Below are positions 34,201-46,200 of a stretch of 64,000 nucleotides of DNA, piece by piece. The DNA is from Ovis canadensis. Lineage: Eukaryota; Chordata; Mammalia; Artiodactyla; Bovidae. The stretch's first letter is position 1, and each line of letters starts with the position of its first letter. The stretch is taken from NCBI RefSeq assembly GCF_042477335.2, contig NC_091262.1:43931001-43995000 (forward strand). The letters are read 5' to 3'. The position numbers and the translations under genes were made by a program. The notes under the pieces were generated by a model. It made no database searches and was not told the origin of the DNA. It saw only the letters and a program-made list of their open reading frames with translations.

Positions 34201-37200
34201 TGGCAGTTTCTCAGATAGTGTTGAAGCTGTCAGTCCAGACTTTGAAAACCGCTTTTTGTTTGTGCTGTGTGTGGACTGAGTAACTCAGAAAGCAGTTGAG
34301 GCCCTCATCTTCAAGGGGTATCAGTTATGACTTTGACTGCACAACCCCTGCCCCCACCCTGCTTCCCAGGAGAGCCAGCTTTAGCCTCCAGGTTTTTCTG
34401 AGTTGAGGTAATGCTGGCAGCCACGTGCAGCCCTAATTGCCTCCCTCTGCTTGAGAGCAACGCCTCTCCAGGCAGCATAGGGCCCCCTTTGCTCCCGCTC
34501 TGGAGGGTGGGCTGTGGGAGGAGTGGGGGTGGGTGGGGGCACCTTCCCAGCCATCCACTACTCCCTGCAGGGAGCCTCAGCTCAGATTGCTCAGGAAAAG
34601 CCACAGCTGTGGCAGGGCGCTGGCTCATGACATATAGCCCACCTCACAGGCTCTAGGGCCGTTGGTCCCCAATCTTTTTGGCACCAGGGAAGAGTTTCGT
34701 GGAAGACAGTTTTTCACAGACTGGGGGTAGGGGCTGGTTTCAGGATGAGTCAAGCACATTACATTTATTGTGCACTTTATTTCTATTATTATTATTACAT
34801 CAGCTCCACCTCAGATCATCAGGCATAAGATCCTGGAGGGTGGGGACCCCTGCTCTGGGGTATCTGGGCCTTTGAGAGCCCAGCTGCCTGGGAAAGTCTC
34901 GTTTACAGGAGCCTGTACTTCTCCCTGTTCATATAGTTAAATTAATCTTGTTGCACCTGAGCAACAGGTACGCATATGGGCATTGTTCCCATTTTACAGA
35001 TGAGGGAACAGGCTCCGAGAGGAACCTGCCCAAGGTCACTCAGTTATCCAGTGGTGGAGTCAACCCAGGCCTCCAGCCCCTAGAGCTAATGATTCCAGCA
35101 CTCAGGTTCTCTGCCCTGAGTGACCCAACTGGCTGACTTGGAGCCAATGAGGAGGGGTCCAAGGGAGGGAAAACCTTCCATGTTGGAGTCCTGAGCTTCC
35201 TTAGTAGGTGGTGCGTTGCTCAAAGATACTTCCCAAGGCCCCTCCTTCCTCTGGCCTCTCTGAATGCCAGCGAACATCCCTGAGACACCCCTTTCAATTT
35301 CCCTTCTCTGGAAGATCCTGGACCAAGGAAGAGGGTGTCCTGGTGAGAGTGGGTATCTCCATGGCCATCTTGTTAGATTTGGAAGGAAACCCATTTCTTC
35401 CTTCTTTTTTTTTTTTTTTGCTTTTGGTAATCAAATTTCTTTTTATTGAGATATTATAAAAATATTAGTTTCAGACAATTTGACACCTATTTATTAATAT
35501 ATTGTAAAATGATCACAATAAGTCTAGTTACAAATTTATGTATAGTTTTTTTTCTTGTGATGAGAACTTTTAATCTTTCTTAGCAACTTTCAAGAACACG
35601 AAACAGTGTTATTAACTATAGTCACCATGCTGTACATTACTAACCCAAAGCTTTTTTTCCCCTTGGTGTTAAGCTTTTAATTGTAATTCTTGCTTATCTT
35701 TGGAATGTGGGGGATGCAGACCTATTTTGTACTTCTTATGGGCTAAGGGGTGGGGTGGGTATATGGAGCAGCTTCCTGGGCTGAGGGCTTCTGCGCTCAG
35801 TCTAGAAGCCTTTGGCTGGGTAAGGCGGTAAGGAGGGACATTCCAGCCAGAGGGTACAAAGCGAGCAAAGGTCTAAAGGGAGGAAAGCACAGTGTGTCTG
35901 GGGGCAGCTGGTGTGGTGGCTCTGCTGGGCAGGACAGGCCTCTGGGGGTGGCGGAGGGCAGCTGAGTGCTGGTCCTCCCTGTGTGACCTTGGTGCTTCTT
36001 TCCCAGAAAGGTGTGTTCCAGCTCTCCAATAAGGACTACTTCATTGAGCCCCTGGATGGCGTCCCCGCCCGGCCTGGCCACGCCCAGCCCCACGTGGTAT
36101 ACAAGCGCCAAGCCCCCGAGAAGTGGGCAGAGCCGGGGGACTCCAGGGCTCCAGGCACCTGTGGGGTGAAAGGTATGTTTCTCTGCTACCAGCTCTGGGG
36201 TAGGGGATGAGTCTTGGACCATGGAGGGGCCTTTCTAGAAACCCCTGTTAGCACCCCCATGCCCAGCTCCTCTTGGACTGAAGGGACACAGACAAACCAA
36301 CAGCCACATCATCGTAGCCTGTGCCCTCCATGTGCGATGGGCCTGAGGCCTCTGCCTGTCGGGCCTGCCCCAGCTCATCCCCTGGACTGACCCCACTCAC
36401 CACCAGCTCATCTACCTCCCCACCTCAGGACTCAGTCTCTCTGTGTCCCCTCCCTGCTCCCTGCCTGTGACACCTCTAGCTGTGGCAGCCATTCTTCCCT
36501 GAGTGTCCAGGCAAGGCTGGGCCATACGCAACCTCAGCAGGACAACTAGGTAGGAACCTCCCTCCCCTCCCCACTCTGGTCTCACCCCAGAAAAACTGAC
36601 CTCTGTTATTGGGGGCCTAGAGTGTGGGACCCCTGTTATTGGGGGCCTAGAGTGTGGGACCCAGCACCTCTTCTGCAGAGTGGCCAGTCCATGCTGGGCC
36701 AGTCCAGGTAAGGAGCTGCCTGCTAAAGGCTGCTGGGGTCTATGGAATGCTCCAGCTTCACAGGCTGCCCACGGCTAGGGACAGATACATCCTGGGACAG
36801 ATATTCACCGAGGCTTGCTTCTTGCCCTCGGTTTCCCCAGCTTCATAGATGTGCTTCCTCCTCTGATCTGGGGGGCAGCCTGGGGCAGTGGGGCAGGTCT
36901 CCAGGGAGGTCAGCTGGCTGGGCTCTTGGCCAGCCTCCCCAGGCTGGGGGTTAGGTTGAGAGGTCTGTGTGTGCTGGGAGGTACTTACCCCCTAGCAGGG
37001 GTGGATCAGCATAGGGAGATACGGGCCCAGGAGCTCGCCTCACAGGCTCAGTGCTTCACCGTGTTCATAGCCCCATCGAAGTCATCCTCTGAGGCTGCTA
37101 GGCTTATCTATTTATTGTCAGGCAGCCCCAGGGTCAGACAAGGGAAGTGACTAGATCAGGGCCACACAGCACAGGTCGGGCAGAGTCACACTCTGATCCC

Positions 37201-40200
37201 AGCACTATTCCCACTGACCCAGAGAGAGCTCACTGGGGAGGGGTCCTTGAGACGTGTGTCCTGGGCCAGCCTCCTGGCAGCTAGCCCCCACCCCTTCTGG
37301 GTCCACAGAGTTTCCAGAGCTGGAGCCCCAGCGGGAGCGTTGGGAACAGCGGCGGCAGCGGCTGAGGCGTCGATACCAGCGCTCGGTCAGCAAAGAGAAG
37401 TGGGTGGAGACCCTGGTGGTAGCTGACGCCAAAATGGTGGAGTACCACGGGCAGCCGAATGTCGAGAGCTACGTGCTGACCATCATGAATATGGTGAGGC
37501 TGCCGCAGGCGGCGTGTGGTGGGGGAGGGGTGGTGAGGGCTGCCAGGAGGTGGTGTTGGGGAACCCCAAAGGGTACATACCCCAGGCTCCATGCTGGGTA
37601 CAGGCTTCCAGCTCCTGAGTCACTGGGAGAGAACCTGGGCAGATGTGAGACACCACTGGAGGTCATGGCACCCCACTGGCTCAGCAGCCTCTGCCCACTG
37701 CTAGGACCAGAGTGAGGGGAAGAGGGGATGAAGCAACCTCGACCTTGTACCTGCCTGGAGGAGCCTGTAGACTGGTTGGCCCATCCACACCACTCTAAAC
37801 AAGCACCTCCCTCCCTGTGCTGGGACCTGGGCTGGTCACTGGGGACGTGGAAATGCCCAGTCAGATGAGCCCGTGCCTGAGCTGTCAGCAGGCATTAGAG
37901 TTAGAAGGACCTGTGGCCTTGGGCAAGCCGTATTACCTGTCTTAGCTTTCTCAGCTGTGAACTGGGGATGACAGTAGTACTTGGGTGGTATAATAGGGTT
38001 GGCATACTTCTCTTGATCCCATAGGACAGTCGAAATAACTGGACCCCTTGAGGGTGACTGACTTTCCCAGGTCACAAGGCTAGGCCAGGACAGAGCCAGA
38101 CAGGAGCCCCGACCTCCCAAGTCCTACCTGGGGCACTGTGGCAGGTTGAAGCTGGTGATTCCCACTCCTTTAGTACGAGCCAGTCCCTCCCAGCTGCTGC
38201 CCCATGTTGTGCAGGTGGGAGGCCTCAGGCAGCCGAGCTGCCTCCTGTGCCCCCGGGAAGAAGAGATCTCTGCCCTTGGCATTCTTAGCGGGCTACCCAC
38301 TGAACAGCATGGTTTTCCATCTGGGCTGGGTGACTGAGAGCAGGCCGGGTATGTGCGCCCTGCAGCTGGTGTGGCCAGTGTCATGTGTTGTGACCTCCCC
38401 CATATCAGCCTTTCACCCCCAAAACACTCAAGGAAGTGCATGCTCTGGGTCATCTAAGGTCTGGCCACTTCTTTCATAGCCATGAAGCCAAGGGTCAGAG
38501 AAAGGAAGGGGCTCTGTCTGTGGCCATCATGCCGCCTCTGCTCGAGTCTGCATTGGCAAGCTCAGCTCTGGGCCAGTCCCTGCCCGACTTGGCCACCCAT
38601 GTTGGCTCCCTCCTCCTAATGGAATAAAGGCCATAGCCTTCTGCCTGGCACCTGAGGTCTCTAAAGCCCAGCCAAGCCTCCACTTAGCCTTGTCTGCCCA
38701 GGGAGACAAGCCACTAACCGCCAGGGTTCCAGAGGGATTGTTGCTGGACAGCAGGGCCCTGCTCCTTGGCTGGGGTAGGGTGGGGTAGAGGGTCTTGACC
38801 AGGTTTGCAGGCCACGAGAATCCTCCCCTCGCAGGCTCAGCCTGAAAGAGGCCTAGGAGCTTGGCTGGAGCCACAAAGGCTGGGTTCATCAGCCTCACTT
38901 TTACTGAGTGTTCCATGTGGGATGGTATCGAGCCCTCCAGGCTCCCCTGTGACATCCCCTGTGTGCCAGGGGTCAAGGATTTGACCCCAGAGAAGGGCCC
39001 CTTCCCGCCTCCCTGTCTAGGCCCACAGGACACAGGCATTTACCTTATGAGCCCCACCCTGGAGGAGGGAGGGTCTGGCTTTCACAGTCACATGCTCTGG
39101 ACAGTGACATAATTTTCGTGAGCTGGCAAGTCCAGCATTGGTCTGGACAGAGTGGAGGCACCTATGAGGCTAACAGTGACAGATGCCCGACAGGGAGACT
39201 CCAGGAAATGATAGGGGCATGGGTGGCAGGCAGCCAGCCTCCAAAGGGGCTGGACTGGGTGTTAGGGCTGAGGCTTCTGAACACCTGCTACTTGGCCAGT
39301 GTTCCACACCCAGTGCCTCATCTAAGCCTCAGCCCCATTGTGTAGTTGGAGGAACAACGGATCAGGGAGTCCAAGGAACTTCTCAAGGTCTCAGAACTAG
39401 TGAGTGGCAGAGCTGGGACTGGAGCTCAGATTTATCTGCTTCCAAAGCCCCACTCAGTCCTCTCTGCCTCTTAGCCTGCCCCAGAGAGGAACAGCTGGGT
39501 AGCTGTGGTGGCCAGAGTGTGCTAGAGGGATGAGGGAACAGGTTGGTGGGAGTGAGGAGAACCTACCCCCTTTTTCCCCTGGAGCAGATGTTTGTTCATG
39601 TAAGGCTGACATGAGTGCTGAGTGTCAGCTCTGTACCAAGGACATGGTGATGGATACTTAAGAATAAGATCCCAGGCTTGGGAAGCTCTGCCTTGTAGCA
39701 TTTCTCAAAGAATATTCTGGGGAGTACTTGTTCCAAGAGATGCTAATAAATGTTCTGTGAAGAAAGATAGTGCTTTTGAAAGTTTGGCAACACAGGGTTA
39801 ACCTGCCTGACTTCAGGCTTTACTACAAAGCCACAGTCATCAAGACAGTATGGTACTGGCACAAAGACAGAAATATAGATCAATGGAACAAAATAGAAAG
39901 CCCAGAGATAAATCCACGCACCTATGGACACCTTATCTTCAACAAAGGAGGCAAGACTATACAATGGAGAAAAGACAATCTCTTTAACAAGTGGTGCTGG
40001 GAAAACTGGTCAACCACTTGTAAAAGAATGAAACTAGAACACTTTCTAACACCATACAAACTCAAAATGGATTAAAGATCTAAACGTAAGACCAGTAACT
40101 ATAAAAATCCTAGAGGAAAACATAGGCAAAACACTCTCCAACATAAATCACAGCAGGATCCTCTATGACCCACCTCCTAGAATACTGGAAATAAAAGCAA

Positions 40201-43200
40201 AAATAAACAAATGGGACCTAATTAAAATTAAAAGCTTTTGCACAACAAAGGAAACTATAAGCAAGGTGAAAAGACAGCCTTCAGAATGGGAGAAAATAAT
40301 AGCAAATGAAGCAACTGACAAACAACTAATCTCAAAAATATACAAGCAACTCCTGCAGCTCAATTCCAGAAAAATAAACGACCCAATCAAAAAATGGGCC
40401 AAAGAACTAAAAAGTAACAAACTTTACTGCAGTACTCCTCAGAGCCTCCAAAGCTGTACACCTTTAGAATCCATCCGTCAGAGAGGAAGCAGGCAGCGCT
40501 TTCCAAACTTAAGAGCAGAAACTTTGATGCAATCAGATCTGGGTCTCTGATCCCGTATTCAGCCTCTCTCGGAGCCTCAGTTGTTCCATCTGTAAGATGG
40601 CGATACTTATGCCTGCCTGAGAGGTGCGAAAATTAAGTGAGCTAAGGCACGTGACGCTCCCGGTGTGAGGACCAGGTGTGTTAGGCTCGGTCAGTGTTAG
40701 CTGCTGTTGTGGCTTCTGAATATCTGCTCTTCAGCCCCACAGTCACCTTCAGGACAGCCTCACCCTCTTTACCAGGGCCTCCTACAGGTTACCAGTTGGT
40801 CAGTGTGCCAGACTCAGGTCTGAGTCCAGTAGCTCAGGTAGGTCTATTCTGAGCATAACAAGAGAGGTCCCCCCATTTTTGCACCCCCAATTCTGTTCAT
40901 GTGCTCTGAGGTCAAGGGCCCTTTTTGTCATACTGTTAGCTCATTGGGAGCTTGTAGTCACTGGTAACCCCCAGATCTTACTTTCATGAACACTGCCTAC
41001 CCCAGCTTGCTCTCTGGGCCTGCACCAGAATAGGGCTTGTCTTTCCTGGGTATAGTTTATCTAGTTGAGATAACCACCCTGACCTCAGGCCGTAAACAGA
41101 CACTCACTGGTTGATTTAGTCAACAATTAATGACGCTGCCTTCCTCTAATACCTCCCAGCATGTTTCACCTCTGTACTTCTTGGGGGACAGTGAAAAGTG
41201 TTCTAGACAATGGGGGGACTTTGTGGTGGCAGGACGCTGTCCCAGCCCTGACTCAGGACATAAGGTGGGCTAGTTACTGGGACAGGTCCTAGCAGACCTT
41301 CAGGGGCTTCTCTTCCTTTGGAGCCTCTTTGTTGGGGTCTGCTGCCAAGCTCACTCGCATGTTGTCTAGGAAAACTTTTTTCTTTTGATTTTCTCCAGGG
41401 AACTCTGCATTTTTACTTTTTTTTTTTTTGAATGAGATAATGCATTGGAAAAAACAAGCGCTTGAGCTTCATTCATTCAGCAACTGTTTCTTGAGTCCAT
41501 AATGTGCTAGGAACCTGGACAGATCAGAGGGAGCCCATGGAGCTTACGGTCTGGAAGGGGAGAGAGATGTTAATGAAACTGATAAATGTGAAAGTGTGAT
41601 GGAGGGGGTCCTAGAGAAGACAGGTTCATGGTGGCTTGGGAGTGTTGGGTAGAATAAAAGCTCTCAGAAGACATGGTGGAGGGGCGAGAGCTGGAGAAAG
41701 GGTAAAAGATAACTTGGGAAGGTGTTCTAGGCTGAGGGCACAGCATCTGCTAAGGCCCTGTGTAGGAAGGATCATGGGATTTTGAGAGAAAGCCAGACAG
41801 AGTGGTTAGAGCCAGGGAGTGGGGGATTTTGAGGTGAAGAGTGAGGCCATAGCGGTGGACAGGGACTGACCACACAGGCCTGTGTACCAGGCTTAGGACA
41901 TTTGTCTTTACCTGTGGACAGTGAAGACCCACTGGTTTTAAGCAAAGACATAATGTGATTGGGTTTGCATTCAGAGACAAATGGCTGGGCTGCAGGGCTG
42001 CAGATGGGCTAGAGGACAAAATTTTGGAGGCAGAATTGGTTGACATGGGGGAGGCAGGCAGTGCATAGGGGCCCGCAGGACCCAGCATGTGCGTGGAAGT
42101 GAGGGAGGCACATTATTACATCACTGACTTCACCATTCCCGACCTTGAGCTCTAAAAGTATGATTCATCCCCTTATCAGGGGCTTTTGTGCCCTCTTAAC
42201 AGTACATGTTTTCTCCATTCCTATTTGAATATATTTTTCTTGATGGAATTGCTAGAAGCCAACTCAAAACTGATGTGTCCTGACATCTCTGCCCTGACAT
42301 CTCTGACCCCCATCTCCACTCATGGGCTGGCTTCTTCCTTGTCCTGAGGGAACTTTAAGAGAAGACAGCTTTACCTGCCATTTCCCTGCACCTTGGCAGA
42401 CTGTTCATCTTTGGGGATGGCCTTCTGCCTTGGGGCTGAGTGGGGTTAGCTCTGGGGGCCTCTGAGGGGGCTGCACACCTGCCCTCTTGGCCCTGTGGCT
42501 GTCAGCCCCAGGGAAGATGGGCCTTGCCTGCCTCTATCCCTCCCCTAGGCTGTGCCCAGTTCCTGCCTCATGAGAGGGCTCACTCCTGGGATGCTGGTCC
42601 CAGCCTCCCCAGGGCAAGAGGGGGCAGCAGGGCCATCCCAGCCCAGGACAGAGGAGGGCCCTGAGATGGGCCAACCAGCCAGCATCTGGAGGTGCAAGCT
42701 GGGTAATAGGATTCCAAACAGGTGCTCAGGAGCCCAGAGCCTGGGAGGCCCTCTCGTCCCCTCCAGGTTCTGCCGATGCTGGACTGGGGAAGTGTGTGTT
42801 CAGGTGTGAGTACTTTCATGTATGGGGTGCGTGTACTGTGTGAGCTCCCCTGTGTATGAACATGGGTGTGCATCCCTCCAGGTGGGTTGGAGGTGAGCAG
42901 AGGCTGTCGTATATCTGAGGTGACAGCCTGACCCTTATTTCTTGGGTAGGTGGCCGGTCTGTTTCATGACCCTAGCATCGGGAACCCCATCCACATCACC
43001 ATTGTGCGCCTGATCCTGCTGGAAGATGAGGAGGTGAGAAGTCATGTGACCTTACACTGCCCCTGGGATGGGCATCGCCTGCCAGAGCCCTTCTGCCACT
43101 CACCCGAGCCACCTTGTGTGGAAGGGCACAGCCAGGGCCTCCTTGGCCCAAGCAATGTCATCTGTCACCCCCACCCCTGGCTGACCCTCTCTTAGGTCCC

Positions 43201-46200
43201 CTCTGGCAGGTTCCTGTGGGAGGGGTGGTCAGACCAGAGACTGGCCTGGGGCCCACAGGTCTGCCGGCTGCCACCCCTGGGCCTCTGTCCCCCGCCTTCC
43301 TGTGGAGGAGAATTTGGCCTGACCCTTCAGAGCTCTGGGGGAGGGCTTCAGTGGCTGTGCTCTCTGCCCGCAGGAGGACCTGAAGATCTCTCACCATGCA
43401 GACAACACTCTGAGGAGCTTCTGCAAGTGGCAGAAAAGCATCAACATGAAGGGGGATGCCCACCCGCTGCACCACGACACGGCCATTCTGCTCACCAGGT
43501 ACTGGCAGCTGGGAGGGGAGGGGCCCAGGGTGCAGCTGGGAGAGCCTGCATGGGAGGGAGGTGCCACCTGACCCTCGGGGAGAAGCCCCAGGAAGGGGGC
43601 AGACATGGCCCTGCTCTCAGGAGCCTCATCTGGAGGAGGGTTTCCACACCTTTGATCCAAGACAGGATTTCAGTAGCACTTGGGGAGAGCTTTTTACTGT
43701 AAATGTTCACTGTGAGCTGTTCATCGTGAATTCTCATGCAGTTGTCAGAAATAATACAGGGAGGTACCATCTATACTTCATCCAGTTTCCCACAGTGGTA
43801 ACATCTGGTGTGAATGTGAAAGTGTTAGTCCCTCAGTTGTGTCCAGCTCTTTGTGACTCCATGGACTGTAGCCTGCCAAGCACCTCTGTCTGTGGAATTC
43901 TCTAGGCAAGAATACTGGAATGGATAGCCATTCTCTTCTCCATGGGACCTTCCTGACTCAGGGGTTGAACCTGGCTCTCCCCTGGTGGCTTAGGTGGTAA
44001 AGAATCTGCCTGCAGTGTGGGAGACCCAGGTTCGATCCCTGGGTTGGGATGATCCCCTGGAGAAGGAAATGGCAACCCACTCCAGCATTCTTGCCTGGAG
44101 AATTCCATGGACAGAGGAGCCTGGCGGGCTACAGTCCATGGGATCACAAAGAGTTGGACACGACTGAGGGACTAACACTTTCACTCCTGCATTGCAGGCA
44201 GATTCTTTACTATCTGAGCCACCAAGAAAGCCCCCAACATCTGGCATAACTGTAGTTATATCCCAAGCAGAAAACTGATGCTGATATGATCCACAGACCA
44301 TACTCGGGTTTCACTGATTTTACATACACTTATTTGTGTGTGTATTTAGTCTTCTGCAATGTTATCACACGTGTAATTTCTGTATCCATTGCCCAGTCTG
44401 TATATGGAATGGTTTCACTAGAAGGATCTCTTGTGCTGCTCTTTTATAACCGGAAAATCTTACTCCCATACTTCCCCACTCCAACATGACCCCAACTTCT
44501 GACAACTCCTAATCAGTTCAAGGCAGTATTTTTGAACTTGAGGTGGAGTTATTAATATCTCCCTTTGCTGAGCTCCAGCAGCTTCTCACTGGGGTAGTAA
44601 CCCAAACTGTCTGTGCGTGGGTCTGCTCCCCAGGCCCAGAGAGGTATCTTGTGTGAATAAGGGTCACTGCATCCCGAAGGCTCCTGGGCTGGTCTGAGAG
44701 CGATGGGAGAAGCATCCTTCTTGCTCCCACCCTCCCTCAGAGTCAGCAGGGGTCCTTCTCTGGCCCCCTCAGCTTGGGAGGGCCTGGCTCCGGGCCAGGT
44801 CAGTCTGAGGGCCCCCTTCTCTCTGCATGTGCAGGAAGGACCTGTGTGCGGCCATGAACCAGCCCTGTGAGACCCTGGGCCTGTCCCACGTGGCGGGCAT
44901 GTGCCAGCCACACCGCAGCTGCAACATCAACGAGGACACAGGCCTGCCCTTGGCCTTCACCGTGGCCCACGAGCTCGGGCACAGGTACCCTGCCATCCCC
45001 ACTGCCACACTAAGAACCCGACCTCACCTCCCAACCTGGAGGCACCAGCCAGCTAGGCTGATGGCCCCTGCAATCCCAGGGAAAGGAGTCCTGTCTTGAG
45101 GAATGAGCCCGACCTAGCCACATTCTGTCCTTGCCCTGCCCCCACCCCACAGCCTGGCTGCTTCCCTGTTACACAGGAGAGGACTAAGTCTTAAGTGGGA
45201 TTGAGATGGGCCGGAAAGTCACCACAGGTCTTTGTCCCTCCCTGTTGCCCTCAGTGCTTGCATTTTTGACTCTCGGTCCCTGCACCTCCCACCCCATTCC
45301 TAATTACTCTGGGACCCTAGGCAAGTTCCCTGCCATCTCTGGGGCTCTGTGTGCTCCTTGTTGGTTGAGGGAGTTGGATTCAGGGATGTGAAAGGCTCCC
45401 TCTATTGGACACCTCCGTGTAAGGCTGTCATGCCTAAGCAGGCCCCTGCCCTCAGCCATCTGTGCCTGGACTGTTTAGCTATGAGTATGGCAGCATCTTA
45501 GATGGTCTGGGAGCCCACGAGGGCAGGCTCCCAGAGTGCTGTTGGTCAGAGGGGTTGGCTCATCACTGAGGACTGAGTGAGATAGTGTTTCTGAAAAGAG
45601 CTTAGTCTGATGCCTGGCACATAGGAAGTGCTCAGCACACATAATTGTGTTTGCGTCTTTCCAAGGATGGTCTCCGAGACCTTTCCTGCGGCGTGGCAGC
45701 TCGGACTCCCTAACTCCACTGCACAGCCTTGGATAGGACCTGGGGTGGGGAGGAACCCTGTCAGACTGTTCTTGGTGCCAGTGAGGCTGCGGGGGCCACC
45801 GTGGGCCCCCTGGGTGCCACCTGGCGGGCCGTTGTTGGCCAGCTCAGTGCAGGCGCTGGGCTGCTGTGTGGTCCCTGGTGGGCTGGTCTGTGGTTCAGTT
45901 CAGGATCAGCTGCTGGAGGGCCCCGGGGATACTGGTTGTCACACCCACGTTTTACCTTAAGGAAACAGAGGTTCAGAGGTGGAGTGTGACTTTCCCCCAG
46001 CCACACGGTGGTTTGGTGGCAGAACCGGCACCTCGCAGACCCCTGAGGGAGGGAGTGGGCTGGCGGGCTTCCCACCGGCTCACCCGCCCCTGGGGCCTGT
46101 GCTCTCACGCAGTTTTGGCATTCAGCATGACGGAAGCGGCAATGACTGTGAGCCCGTTGGGAAACGGCCTTTCATCATGTCTCCACAGCTCCTGTACGAC

